NCBI GenBank assembly: GCA_028876495.1
Contig: JAGWRO010000038.1
Span: 248,001 to 312,000 of the forward strand
DNA: 64,000 nucleotides
DNA from: Bacteroidota bacterium
GTDB taxonomy: Bacteria > Bacteroidota > Bacteroidia > Chitinophagales > Chitinophagaceae
Direction: 5' to 3'
Each line of letters starts with the position of its first letter. Within the stretch, counting starts at the first letter, position 1. Positions 8,096-17,483 of this stretch are shown in pieces. The translations under genes and the position numbers were made by a program. Below the pieces are notes generated by a model. It saw only the letters and a list, made by a program, of their open reading frames with translations. It had not been told where the DNA came from and made no database searches.

Positions 8096-10720
8096 TCACT
8101 CTACATTCCAGCCACCTACTTTTACTACCGGTTTTTGCCCTTCAAGATCGGATGTATGAACCCAAACAGAAACAGTCCTTTCTTCACCCGGCAAAAGAGA
8201 AAAATAGTTACTATCCCAAAAAACAGGAACCACTGATTCATTACTGTTTCCTTTCTTTAAATCCAGGTAAACCATAAAAGCAAGATGTGAAGTAGGGTTT
8301 TTCACTTTTACATGTATCATTGTTTTTCCATCTTTATTGGAAACCTCATCGCTTGTTTGCAGTTTTACTTTAGGAAGTTGCTGAAGCATGGTAAGGTCGG
8401 CATAGTGAGATTCTGGCGTAAAAAACCAACTGCTTTTCTTTATATCAAGCGAATCTTTTTCTGTTGAAAGAACATAAAAATTGTTGCTTACATTTTTGTG
8501 TTCTTTGTCAAATAATTTTAAATCCAGGAAATAGGTTTTTGTAAGATCCGGATCAGAAGGCAGACTGAAAACCTGTTTGGTCTGTTGTGAGCTAAGATCA
8601 GAAACTGAAACTATTTTTTTAAAACCGGATTTTGAATTAAAATCAAGCACATTGATTTCTGCCCTGAGTTCAGGCTCAGTTTTGCCTGTATTGTTCATTA
8701 CCTCAACCGAGTTATTTTTATAATTATAAGAAACGTGCAAAGGTTCATTCGCTTTTCGTGCTCCATAAAAAGCGCCTGTTGGCATCAGGTAATAATCATA
8801 CAATTGCCACCAAAGCTTGGGCCACGAAGCGTTGTACATCCATTGAATAATTCCGGTTGCTTCAAAACGGTTTGACTCAAACGCTTCAAACATCGCGCGC
8901 ATTCCTTCATAATTAAGGTACTGGGCTTTTCTTTCATAATCCAGAAGGCTTGTTGGTGCTCCCAATCTTTGATCCATCGCATTATTATAATGTGTCAGGT
9001 TATGAAAATTGCCTCTTGCTGCGTGGTACAACCACGAACTACTTATCGGCCATAAAGAATCTTTAGGAATCATTTTCTCCAGGCTTTCCAGAACCGGAAC
9101 CTGCGGACCTGGCCCGGTTTCAGTGTTGAAGCCAAAGGCTCCGCCATAAGTGGTATCAATGTACCAATAATCCGGTGGCACATAATCGTAAGGGCCGCGC
9201 ATTTTCATTCCTGTAGGTCCGGTAATTTCGCTGGTCCATTCTTTGGCTGATTGAGCGTATGGACGGGTAGGATCATACTTTGCCAAAACATCCAGGTATT
9301 TTTTTTCCAGTTCCGGCCTTGGCCATTTATCACTTCCGTACATCCACAAGAAAATACTCGGGTGATTTCTTAGCCAAACAATTTGGTCGTGCCACGATTT
9401 TGTGGCGATATCAATCTGGTCCGGCGTGGAAATCACTCCGTATTTATCGTCTGTGGCTGTATGCATAAGGCCTTTCCATTCCCACTGGCAGCTAAAACCT
9501 ACCATCAATAAAATTCCTTTTTCATCGCACAAATTATAGAGATGTTGATTTTCGCCCCAGAAACCTTCCATACGCAAGGCATTAAAACCCTGATGAACTG
9601 CATAATCAATTCCTGCTTCTTCATAAGCCGGAGTTGCGCGCAGTAACATAGGATCTGTCCAGCCACCACCTTTTATCAATATCTTTTTTCCGTTTAAACG
9701 ATAAGCCCTGAATCCTTTATCAGTCATATATCCGGATACAGAACGAATACCAAATTGCATTTTTCTTGAATCAGAAATCTTATTACCGGTTTCAAAATTC
9801 ATTGATAGAGAATAAAGGTTTGGCTTTCCCAAATCGTGTGTCCACCAAAGTTTCGGATGATCCATACTTAAAGCATGATAGTCTGCGGGAGTAAGAACAA
9901 TTTCTTTTGATTCGTTCGCATTTAAAGAAACCTCTTTTGAAATATGAATATCATTACCAATCATTGTTTTCAAAACACCATTTATGTTTTTATCCGAATG
10001 GTTTTCAAGTTTCACTTTTATGGTAACATCAGCGTGGTCAAGTGTAGCTGTATCGACATCGGTAATTACAAAGGGTTGATTCAAAGAAACAGGCCCGGTT
10101 TCCAGCAAATGTACATCGCGCCAGATGCCCATATGGTTATCGGCAGGTTCCGGATTCCAGTCAACAAAACCAATATTCAGATCACCGGGGCCACCTTGTG
10201 CTACTCTTAATGCCAGCACGTTTTCACCTTTTTTAATATAGGGAGTTACATCAAAAATAAACTGCCTGAAACTTCCTTTTAGGGTATCAGCAGAAGCAAT
10301 CTTTTTTCCGTTGAGCCAAACATCGGCGCTGTAACTGATTCCATTAAAACGCAGCCGGTAAATCTGACCTTCTTCTTTTTTACTCACCTCAAAAGTGCGG
10401 CGATACCACCATGGCGCTTTAAATAAACTGGCAGGAATTTTTTCAAGATTACGGTTAAAGTATACATTTTTAAAAACACCATCATCCACCAAAGTTCCTA
10501 AAGTGCTGTTGGGAACTTTTGCAACATACCAGTTTGAAGGTTTGAAATTTAAGGTAGAAATTTTTCCTCCTGTTGCAGACTCTTTATCAGAAGATTGTAT
10601 TTGCCAGTGGTCCTGCAGTTCCTCATTTTTTACACTCCAGGAACTACTTTGAGAAAATACTGACCATGGGAGCAACAGCATAATGATAAAACCTAAAAAC
10701 TTACTGTGGATTTGTTTCAT
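8096..10720 (-). CDS. secreted GH2 glycosidase, exo-beta-D-glucosaminidase-like
   Basis: 874 residues. Signal peptide 1-23 (ends SVFSQ), then the GH2 order: jelly-roll sugar-binding domain (about 30-210), Ig-like domain (about 215-330), TIM barrel (about 340-650) and C-terminal beta domains. The acid/base is in IFLWMYGSDKWP with Asp464, not the usual NE, and the nucleophile is in FNTETGPG with Glu534. Asp and Glu in these contexts are the catalytic pair of CsxA-type exo-beta-D-glucosaminidases, which trim GlcN from chitosan ends. A CE4 deacetylase lies 203 bp upstream, and a permease and kinase follow downstream. Beta-mannosidase or another GH2 activity remains possible. Confidence 0.87.
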   Translation of the reverse strand: MKQIHSKFLGFIIMLLLPWSVFSQSSSWSVKNEELQDHWQIQSSDKESATGGKISTLNFKPSNWYVAKVPNSTLGTLVDDGVFKNVYFNRNLEKIPASLFKAPWWYRRTFEVSKKEEGQIYRLRFNGISYSADVWLNGKKIASADTLKGSFRQFIFDVTPYIKKGENVLALRVAQGGPGDLNIGFVDWNPEPADNHMGIWRDVHLLETGPVSLNQPFVITDVDTATLDHADVTIKVKLENHSDKNINGVLKTMIGNDIHISKEVSLNANESKEIVLTPADYHALSMDHPKLWWTHDLGKPNLYSLSMNFETGNKISDSRKMQFGIRSVSGYMTDKGFRAYRLNGKKILIKGGGWTDPMLLRATPAYEEAGIDYAVHQGFNALRMEGFWGENQHLYNLCDEKGILLMVGFSCQWEWKGLMHTATDDKYGVISTPDQIDIATKSWHDQIVWLRNHPSIFLWMYGSDKWPRPELEKKYLDVLAKYDPTRPYAQSAKEWTSEITGPTGMKMRGPYDYVPPDYWYIDTTYGGAFGFNTETGPGPQVPVLESLEKMIPKDSLWPISSSWLYHAARGNFHNLTHYNNAMDQRLGAPTSLLDYERKAQYLNYEGMRAMFEAFESNRFEATGIIQWMYNASWPKLWWQLYDYYLMPTGAFYGARKANEPLHVSYNYKNNSVEVMNNTGKTEPELRAEINVLDFNSKSGFKKIVSVSDLSSQQTKQVFSLPSDPDLTKTYFLDLKLFDKEHKNVSNNFYVLSTEKDSLDIKKSSWFFTPESHYADLTMLQQLPKVKLQTSDEVSNKDGKTMIHVKVKNPTSHLAFMVYLDLKKGNSNESVVPVFWDSNYFSLLPGEERTVSVWVHTSDLEGQKPVVKVGGWNVE

Positions 10721-10923
10721 GCGGAAAGATATTTGATGATTTTAAAAAGGAACCTTAGTTATTTGTTAGTAATACGTTTATTAAAAACGAAGAAAATAAA
10801 AACCTTCCACTTCGTTATCAGAGATTTATAAAGTTAAAAAGAAAAATCCTTTTTTGAATTACAAATTCGCTGGCGCTAAAAAAAAGACAGTAAACAAACA
10901 AAAAAACATTATTATATTATAAT

Positions 10924-12273
10924 CTAATCTTGGATAATTTCTATAGTTCCCCCAGCAGGCACTGCCTGGTAAAAAACAAAAGTTCCGTTTTGATCTTTTT
11001 GTGTTTGCAACTCCTGCTTGCCGTCACGTCTTTTTATCTCAACCTTTTTCCAGTTAGAAGGAACATATGTTTTAAGCGTTAAAGGCTCATCATACATTTT
11101 GTTGTCCAACGATTGAGAAAGTTCAACAATTATTTTATTGTTTGTGCTTTTACTATCAACTTTCGCACTCATTCTTTCTCTTACATATCTCGCCACATTG
11201 CCAAAGGGCGCTACCCAAATATCATTTTCCTTATCTTTTATGTACTGAAAATATTCCTGCAGTTTTTCATGAGGCGTTGGCTCCCAACCAATATCATCAA
11301 TGCCATGAAAAACCAACACCAGCCAAATATTATCGTGTGCTAAAGAAGTATCAACCCACGATTTCATTAAACTCATCGGCGTTTTTGACAAAGGGCCCCG
11401 TTGCCATTGCACATATTCTTTGTCTGAATTTCCCGGCTGGTCTTTATAACCACGATTGATCTCTTTCATCCATGGCTCTGGCATTGAATTGCGCAACGCG
11501 GGATAAATAGGAAAACCATATTTCATTACGCGCGGATCTTCAATACCAAAAGGAACTTCGGCAGAGAAAGTATATTTTGGTCCAAGTTGGTTCAGTATTT
11601 CTGCTTTACTTTTCCTGAGTTCATACCCCATATTCGCTGTATCTAAAATCGCCAGGTGTGCATGAGTTACTGTGTGGCTCGCAATTTCATATCCTTTAGC
11701 TGCATCATTTTTTAAATCTTGCCATGTGAGTCCTTCTTCCTGCGCCATCTCCATACTGGTATCTTTTCCTGGTTTCAGATCGTTATTCCTTACGGCGGCA
11801 TAAAGGCTGTCCATTACCTTGTATGCTTTTTCTTTTTTGCCTGATTCATACCATTCATCCGCCCTATTATAATAAGGTAACGTTCCCGCATATCCCAAAT
11901 ACAAAGAGGCAGAAGCACGTTCAAAAAAATTATTGGCATTAGTTGGAACAGTGGCGGTCTCAGCAATAATATTTTTAATGGGGCGGCCAACAAATTTTGG
12001 CGGATACACAGAACCCTTTATCGGGCCGGTAATTACAAAAAAAGTTGCCAGAAGTTTCATTCGTTCCATTATCGGCAACGCAGTTTTAAATTGATTGGAA
12101 GAGCCATCATCGTAAGTTATGGAAACGGCGGCTGTCTTTCCATCTTGCCATTTGGTGATTTCGGTTTTACCAATCTGTTGACCCGTAGCAACAGAAAACG
12201 CAGACGCAAAAAAAGAAAAGAAAATTGTCCAAATTATCTTTTCAAGGTGATTATTTTTTATCATTAGCAACAC
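10924..12273 (-). CDS. secreted polysaccharide deacetylase (CE4/NodB family)
   Basis: 449 residues with an N-terminal signal peptide (hydrophobic to about 30, ATGQ). The NodB domain shows SITYDDG (catalytic base and metal Asp) near residue 55 and the zinc-binding ASHTVTHAHL about 150 residues later, a spacing with an insert. The HGIDDIGW segment gives the late His motif. A beta-rich tail (about 375-449) follows. CE4 enzymes remove N- or O-acetyl groups from chitin oligomers, peptidoglycan or xylan. With the GH2 enzyme next to it, deacetylation of GlcNAc-containing glycan before exo-cleavage is a fair hypothesis. The second Met (residue 4) could be the real start. Confidence 0.88.
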   Translation of the reverse strand: MLLMIKNNHLEKIIWTIFFSFFASAFSVATGQQIGKTEITKWQDGKTAAVSITYDDGSSNQFKTALPIMERMKLLATFFVITGPIKGSVYPPKFVGRPIKNIIAETATVPTNANNFFERASASLYLGYAGTLPYYNRADEWYESGKKEKAYKVMDSLYAAVRNNDLKPGKDTSMEMAQEEGLTWQDLKNDAAKGYEIASHTVTHAHLAILDTANMGYELRKSKAEILNQLGPKYTFSAEVPFGIEDPRVMKYGFPIYPALRNSMPEPWMKEINRGYKDQPGNSDKEYVQWQRGPLSKTPMSLMKSWVDTSLAHDNIWLVLVFHGIDDIGWEPTPHEKLQEYFQYIKDKENDIWVAPFGNVARYVRERMSAKVDSKSTNNKIIVELSQSLDNKMYDEPLTLKTYVPSNWKKVEIKRRDGKQELQTQKDQNGTFVFYQAVPAGGTIEIIQD

Positions 12274-12299
12274 AACTTTTAAAAACTTTTTGAAGGAAT

Positions 12300-13058
12300 T
12301 TACAAATTCATTCCGCCCGAAACTTCAATTCTTTGTCCGGTGATCCAACGCGCATCGTCACTGCAAATAAAAGCGATCACTCCGCCAATATCTTCCGGAA
12401 GCCCTACCCTTCCTAAGGCTGTGCGGGCAGCCAAAAACTTTTTGCGTTCAGGAATATCTCTGTTGCCTCCGTTATTAAAATCTGTTTCAACTGGGCCCGG
12501 GGCAACTACATTTACGGTAATGCCTCTTGGCCCCACTTCTTTTGCAAGGTATCTCGTCAATACTTCTACAGCTCCTTTCATTGGTGCATAAAGCGGGTAA
12601 GCAGGAATCACATATTTAGTTGTGCCTGACGAAAGATTAATGATTCTTCCGTTGTCATTCATCAGCGGCAGCAATTTTTGTGTAAGAAAATAAACACTCT
12701 TATAATGAATGTTCATAAAAAGATCAAATTGTTCTTCAGTGGCTTCTGCAAAAGGAATATTGTCGCCATTGCCCGCATTATTAATTAAGAAATCAAATTT
12801 GTCGGTGTCCCATTTCGAAGAAAGTATTTCTTTAAACTGATCAACAAAACATGCGATGCCCTTAATATCGTTGGCGTCAAATTTTAATACTGCCGCCTTA
12901 CTGCCTTTTGCTTCTATATCTTTTACGACTTCTTCTGCCGCTTCCTTTTTGCTGACATAAGTGATCACAATATCTGCTCCTTTTTCAGCAAGGCGAATTG
13001 CCATTTCTTTTCCCAAGCCACGGCTTCCACCTGTTATCAACGCTATTTTATTTTCCAT
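12300..13058 (-). CDS. SDR-family oxidoreductase (3-oxoacyl-ACP reductase-like)
   Basis: 252 residues. It has the Rossmann TGGSRGLGKEMA glycine motif, NNAGNG, the catalytic Ser-Tyr-Lys set (INLSSGTT, YPLYAPMKGAV) and the C-terminal WITGQRIEVSGGMNL typical of classical SDRs. The tyrosine motif reads YAPMK, where YxxxK is satisfied. It is the first gene of the minus-strand saccharide run, 26 bp before the CE4 gene, so a shared transcript is likely. The substrate is unknown; a sugar or polyol dehydrogenase role would suit the context. Confidence 0.9.
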   Translation of the reverse strand: MENKIALITGGSRGLGKEMAIRLAEKGADIVITYVSKKEAAEEVVKDIEAKGSKAAVLKFDANDIKGIACFVDQFKEILSSKWDTDKFDFLINNAGNGDNIPFAEATEEQFDLFMNIHYKSVYFLTQKLLPLMNDNGRIINLSSGTTKYVIPAYPLYAPMKGAVEVLTRYLAKEVGPRGITVNVVAPGPVETDFNNGGNRDIPERKKFLAARTALGRVGLPEDIGGVIAFICSDDARWITGQRIEVSGGMNL

Positions 13059-13287
13059 AGATTAATTTAAGACTTACAAATATAAATATTTTAAAAGGTT
13101 TTTATTTTGATCAATTTTTAAAAACTTATAGCAATTTTAATCTAAATAAAAATCTATGCAATATGTTCGTTTACTACTTCTCTTTCCTTGTAATAAACCA
13201 GCTACAACAGTAATCTATAAACGAAATTTATATTTGATAAAAAGCTTTTTTTATTTCACAGTAAATATTATTTTTATAAAAGCATAG

Positions 13288-13460
13288 ATGGATAGATAGA
13301 TTTAAAACAGGATTTGCATTATTGATTTTGATTATTTCTTTTATTGTTGATCATTATTTTTCTGTTCCTGATTTTTTATCTGGCCTTTTAAAAAGGTTTT
13401 GCAATTGGAATTCTGCTTATGGTTGTTATCAAAAATCCCCGAAAAAACAAAGCAGAATAA
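13288..13460 (+). pseudogene. frameshifted small membrane-protein gene
   Basis: The roughly 490 bp between the SDR gene and the next gene holds a decayed gene. From ATG at 13288 the frame breaks after MDR, where GATA is doubled (13291-13298). Taking out one GATA copy gives MDRFKTGFALLILIISFIV and then DHYFSVPDFLSGLLK. A second +1 change in a run of five A (about 13389-13393) must be removed to continue with GFAIGILLMVVIKNP and end at TAA 13460. The restored product is about 55 residues with two membrane segments and a basic tail. Two independent frameshifts make loss of function more likely than sequencing error. The rest of the gap is AT-rich with nothing else recognised. Confidence 0.6.
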
Positions 13461-13545
13461 TTTGATTATTTAGCGGCAGTTACGAAAGCTTTTTTTAAAA
13501 CTTTTCTATCTTTACAACATTAAACTTATTTTATTATTTTTTTAG

Positions 13546-14415
13546 ATGCTTGAAAACAAAGAAATATCGGCCCTCTTTCATTTAATAGATGATCCTGATG
13601 ATGAAGTTTTCAGCACCGTTACCGAACGCATTATTTCTCATGGACGTGCCATTATTCCCAATCTCGAAAACTTATGGGAGAACAGCCCTGATGAAAATGT
13701 ACAGGGGCGAATTGAGCTGATCATTCACAAATTACATTTCAGGGATCTTGTTCAAGAATTTACCGAATGGAAAAACGGAACCTGTGAATTGTTGCATGGT
13801 TCATTGCTGGTTGCAAAATATTGTTATCCTGAAATGATCGCTACTTCTACACTGCAGGAAATAGAAAAGATCAGAAGAAATATCTGGCTTGAACTCAACA
13901 GTTATCTTACTCCTTTAGAACAGGTAAATGTGATCTCAGGAATTTTATACAGTTACTATAGACTAAAAGGAAACGAAGTAAGCTACGAGATAAAAGAAGA
14001 TTTTATGATCACCAAACTGATCGAAAATAAAAGAGGAAATTCTATTACCAACGGTATTCTTTATCTCATTCTCAGCGAATTACTGGACATCCCGGCAAAA
14101 GCTATCAATATTCCCAAACAATTTATATTGGCTTATTTCGATATTGATTACCAGTTTCCAAATCCGTCCAAACAACAATCTGAAAAAATTAATTTTTATA
14201 TTGATCCGCTTAACGGGCAGGTATACTCACAAAAAGATGTGGAAAGTTATTTTAAACGAATTTCTGTACCTCCCGTTCCTTCTTACTTTAAACCATTGAA
14301 TGATAAAAGGATCATTCAACACCTGCTTGAAGAATTTAGTAAATGCTTCAACGATCCGGAACAACTCTATAAAAAGAATGAACTTCTTTTTTTGGCAAAA
14401 CTATTAGAAGACTAA
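13546..14415 (+). CDS. SirB1-like transglutaminase-related protein
   Basis: 289 residues. After a HEAT-like helical N-terminus (about 1-75) comes a region resembling the SirB1 N-terminal transglutaminase-like domain: GSLLVAKYCYPEM, then NVISGILYSYYRLKGNE, then GNSITNGILYLILSELLDIPAKAINIPKQFILAYFD. In active transglutaminases the NSI position would hold a Cys; here the motif reads RGNSITNG, so it is probably non-catalytic, as in most SirB1 proteins. Cytoplasmic, function unknown. A TATCTTTA -7-like box lies about 30 bp upstream. Confidence 0.75.
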   Translation: MLENKEISALFHLIDDPDDEVFSTVTERIISHGRAIIPNLENLWENSPDENVQGRIELIIHKLHFRDLVQEFTEWKNGTCELLHGSLLVAKYCYPEMIATSTLQEIEKIRRNIWLELNSYLTPLEQVNVISGILYSYYRLKGNEVSYEIKEDFMITKLIENKRGNSITNGILYLILSELLDIPAKAINIPKQFILAYFDIDYQFPNPSKQQSEKINFYIDPLNGQVYSQKDVESYFKRISVPPVPSYFKPLNDKRIIQHLLEEFSKCFNDPEQLYKKNELLFLAKLLED

Positions 14416-14622
14416 GAAAATAAGAATCCCTGTTATTTCTTTGTCTGCTGGCAAAATCGCAATTTTCCTTCTGCTATTGCAAACTGTATCTAACAGGATC
14501 CCGGTAAATTTACCAGCTTTGGTAGAAGTCTGTTTTATCACTGACCTTTCCATAATATATTGCCAGGCATCCGTAGCTGCAAATTACGGGCAGTAATTTT
14601 TTTGATCCAGGCAAAATACATA

Positions 14623-15018
14623 TCAAATTTTCTTTTCTATGAGCCAGTGATGTCCAAACGGATCTTCTATTTCCCCCTGGCGATAACCGTATTCATAATC
14701 TTTCGCCGGAGATATTTGCTTTGCCCCAGCTTTAATTGCCTTATCCATAACAGTATCAACATCCGGAACAAACAAACCGATTATAGCGGTTGTGCCATGA
14801 TGCTTGCCAGGAGAAAAGAAGTATGGTCTTGTTACTTCATGTAGGTGAAATATAGTTCCATCAATAGATAGCTCAGCAACATGAATACTGCCATCCTCAT
14901 TATAGAAACAAAGATTTTCTGTGGCGCCAAATGCTTTTGCATAAAAAGAAATATCCTTAATCCCATTATTGATTAAAAGCTGCGGAGCAAAAAAAAGTTT
15001 GTCGTTGTTGCTTGTCAT
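14623..15018 (-). CDS. VOC-family (glyoxalase/PhnB-like) protein
   Basis: 131 residues forming two beta-alpha-beta-beta-beta modules. Visible parts are FYAKAFGATENLCFYNEDGSIHVAELSIDG and the C-terminal DYEYGYRQGEIEDPFGHHWLIEKK. The ending GxxEDPFGHxW is typical of the PhnB-like VOC subgroup, which includes metal-dependent dioxygenases, lyases and resistance proteins. Substrate unknown. It is transcribed alone and convergently with the SirB1-like gene. Confidence 0.87.
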   Translation of the reverse strand: MTSNNDKLFFAPQLLINNGIKDISFYAKAFGATENLCFYNEDGSIHVAELSIDGTIFHLHEVTRPYFFSPGKHHGTTAIIGLFVPDVDTVMDKAIKAGAKQISPAKDYEYGYRQGEIEDPFGHHWLIEKKI

Positions 15019-15215
15019 TTTACTTTTATTCTTTTTTTAATTTACTAAATTAAGAGTATTACTGATCAATTACGCCATCAACAAAATATCACACTTACCA
15101 TTGCACACTTTCTGAAATTTTTAATTACTTCTTGATAACTCTGAAATTTATTTCGGAAATTGGCGAACTAATTGTGGCTCTTATGCCATCACGTTCACCC
15201 AATAAATCTTTTTTT

Positions 15216-16409
15216 ATGTACCTTTCTAATTCTCCCGCAAAAAAAATTGTTTTTACACTCGCTATTTTCTCCTTTTTGATTTTGGCAGCAAGTTGTAATA
15301 ATGCAAACAAAAATTCAAATACTTCTACAGTTGCGAACACCAGTGAAACAACAAATAATGCGCTTTTCAATAAATACAAGCTGGATAAAATAAAATTACC
15401 GGATGGTTTTAAAATAAGCGTATATGCTGAAGTGTCGAATGCCAGAAGCCTTTGCGTTTCTCCTGCAGGAACTGTTTTTGTAGGTACCCGCAATGACAAA
15501 GTATATGCCATACCGGATAAAAATAACGACGGCAATGCCGATAGCGTTTATGAAATAGCAAGCGGGCTTAATTCTGCAAATGGTGTTGCTTTTAAAGATG
15601 GAAGTTTGTACATCGGCGCCAGCTCAACTATTTACAAAATGGATAATATAGAATCGAATTTGGTTAATCCTCCAAAACCCACCGTAGTTTATGATAAGTT
15701 CCCTTCAGATGCGCATCATGGATTACGGTACATTTCTTTTGGCCCTGATAATAAATTGTATGTGGGTGTGGGTGCTCCCTGCAATGTTTGTATTCCCACA
15801 AAGCCTTATTATGGAACTATTTGCCGAATCAATGCGGATGGTACAGGTTTTGAAATTTATGCAACCGGTGTAAGGAACTCAGTAGGGTTTGATTGGAATC
15901 CTGATACCAAAGAAATGTGGTTTACTGATAACGGTCGTGATAATTTGGGCGATACCATTCCAAGCGATGAATTAAATAAGGCACCTCAGGCAGGAATGAA
16001 TTTCGGATTTCCTTATTGCCACCAGGGAAATATTCCCGATCCTGAATTCGGGAAAGGGAAAAATTGTGCAGATTATACACCGCCTGTAAAATTATTAGGC
16101 GCCCATGTTGCATCGTTGGGTATAAGATTCAATAAAGAAAATAAGTTTCCGGCAGAATATAAAAATGCTATTTTTATCGCTGAACACGGAAGCTGGAACA
16201 GAAGCATTCCTGATGGCTACCGTGTAGTAGTTTTAAAAATGGACAGTACTGGAAATTATTCTGATCCAATACCATTTGCCTATGGCTGGTTACAGGATAA
16301 CAAAGAAGCGAACGGCCGCCCGGTTGATGTACAATTTTTAAAAGATGGTTCTTTGCTGGTAAGCGATGATTATAATGGTGTAGTTTATAAAATTTCTTAT
16401 AAAGGTTGA
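15216..16409 (+). CDS. sorbosone/glucose dehydrogenase-like beta-propeller lipoprotein
   Basis: About 397 residues from the chosen ATG. That start places a clean lipoprotein signal (IFSFLILAASCNN) at the N-terminus; a longer frame from 15132 would put 28 non-signal residues in front. The mature part is a six-bladed propeller of the soluble aldose (GSDH)/L-sorbosone dehydrogenase family. It has LPDGFKISVYAEV, DAHHGLRYISFGPDNKLYVGVG, TGVRNSVGFDWNPDTKEMWFTDNGRD and HGSWNRSIPDGYRVV. Family members are PQQ-dependent sugar dehydrogenases, but many are uncharacterised. Cysteines C-x2-C (APCNVCIP) and FPYCHQG are present. It is 38 bp upstream of the VIT gene. Confidence 0.87.
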   Translation: MYLSNSPAKKIVFTLAIFSFLILAASCNNANKNSNTSTVANTSETTNNALFNKYKLDKIKLPDGFKISVYAEVSNARSLCVSPAGTVFVGTRNDKVYAIPDKNNDGNADSVYEIASGLNSANGVAFKDGSLYIGASSTIYKMDNIESNLVNPPKPTVVYDKFPSDAHHGLRYISFGPDNKLYVGVGAPCNVCIPTKPYYGTICRINADGTGFEIYATGVRNSVGFDWNPDTKEMWFTDNGRDNLGDTIPSDELNKAPQAGMNFGFPYCHQGNIPDPEFGKGKNCADYTPPVKLLGAHVASLGIRFNKENKFPAEYKNAIFIAEHGSWNRSIPDGYRVVVLKMDSTGNYSDPIPFAYGWLQDNKEANGRPVDVQFLKDGSLLVSDDYNGVVYKISYKG

Positions 16410-16447
16410 ATACTGATAACACATAACTCTTAACTAACAACCCTATT

Positions 16448-17143
16448 ATGCACGATCATCAACACGAAGAAGAACATTTAGAAAGCTCAGATTTTTTAAG
16501 AGATGTGGTTATCGGCATGAGTGATGGCCTTACCGTTCCGTTTGCATTAGCAGCCGGCCTCACCGGTGCGGTAGCCAATAGTTCTATTATTGTAATAGCA
16601 GGCATTGCAGAAATTGTAGCTGGGAGCATAGCCATGGGATTGGGAGGCTACCTTGCCGGTAAAACCGAAAAAGACCACTACAACAGTGAATTAAAAAGAG
16701 AGTATGAAGAAGTAGAAAGAATTCCGGAAATGGAAAAAAAGGAAGTGCGGGATTTCTTTGAAAACCTCGGGTTGAGTGAAGAGATACAGGTGAAGGCAAC
16801 AGAGGAAATTGCAAAAGACAAAAAACAATGGGTTGATTTTATGATGAAGTTTGAGTTAGGACTTGATAAGCCTGACCCACGACGCGCTACTAAAAGTGCA
16901 TTGAACATCGGATTATCTTATGCCGTTGGTGGAATTATTCCTTTAAGCCCTTACTTTTTTATTACAGATTCAAGAGAAGCTTTAAAATTTTCAGTGGTGG
17001 CCACACTGATTTGCTTATTTGTTTTCGGCTATTTTAAAAGTAAGGTCACCGGTGTTCCTGTTTTATCAGGCGCGTTAAAGGTAATGCTGATTGGTGCCCT
17101 GGCTGCTGCAGCCGCATTTAGCGTAGCCCTCCTCTTTAAGTAA
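16448..17143 (+). CDS. VIT1/CCC1-family metal (Fe/Mn) transporter
   Basis: 231 residues. The N-terminus is His-rich (MHDHQHEEEH), followed by DVVIGMSDGLTVPFALAAGL, the signature first helix of the vacuolar iron transporter family. About five membrane segments are visible. Between the second and third lies a charged cytosolic helix region (about 75-140) rich in Glu and Met (EYEEVERIPEMEKKEVRDFFENLG), matching the metal-binding domain of VIT1. It probably exports Fe2+ or Mn2+ from the cytosol. It faces a CDF exporter gene, with both ending in the same intergenic region, so two cation exporters are adjacent. Confidence 0.93.
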   Translation: MHDHQHEEEHLESSDFLRDVVIGMSDGLTVPFALAAGLTGAVANSSIIVIAGIAEIVAGSIAMGLGGYLAGKTEKDHYNSELKREYEEVERIPEMEKKEVRDFFENLGLSEEIQVKATEEIAKDKKQWVDFMMKFELGLDKPDPRRATKSALNIGLSYAVGGIIPLSPYFFITDSREALKFSVVATLICLFVFGYFKSKVTGVPVLSGALKVMLIGALAAAAAFSVALLFK

Positions 17144-17240
17144 AATCTGCGTGAATTTAGAAGAATAACTTAGTATTTTTTCTGTGCTTTTTACGAAACA
17201 AAAGGCAACTTTACTCTAATTTTTCCTCAATAAAATATTT

Positions 17241-17284
17241 AAAGGTTAGTATCGTTTTAGTATCACAATCCGTTGCTAACCTTT
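17241..17284 (+). terminator. possible hairpin terminator of the VIT gene
   Basis: A nine-base stem AAAGGTTAG (17241-17249) pairs with CTAACCTTT (17276-17284) across a 26-nt loop and is followed by ATTTTAT. The long loop and interrupted T stretch make it a weak terminator. Confidence 0.35.
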
Positions 17285-17452
17285 ATTTTATAATGCTAAT
17301 GCCCATATTCAGCTGTTTTAAATCCATTGACAACTTACATGATGATTCAAACTATTTAAATCTTTAAACCAAAGACGAGGTACAAGGCTTTGGCCTTTAT
17401 CTAAAGAATGGATAATAATCTTAATGGATAATCAGTTTTTGAATTTTGGAGT

Positions 17453-17482
17453 CCCCTCATTTCCATGAGGGGGCATTTTTTT
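17453..17482 (+). terminator. strong rho-independent terminator
   Basis: CCCCTCAT pairs with ATGAGGGG across a TTCC loop (17453-17472), followed by seven T (17476-17482). It works for plus-strand RNA only, since no T run follows on the minus strand. The nearest plus-strand gene ends 310 bp upstream, after a weaker hairpin, so this may end an unannotated transcript. Apart from these two hairpins, a short CCAAAG/CTTTGG inverted repeat and a TTGACA near 17324, I see nothing in the 340-bp gap. Confidence 0.8.
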
Positions 17483-17483
17483 G

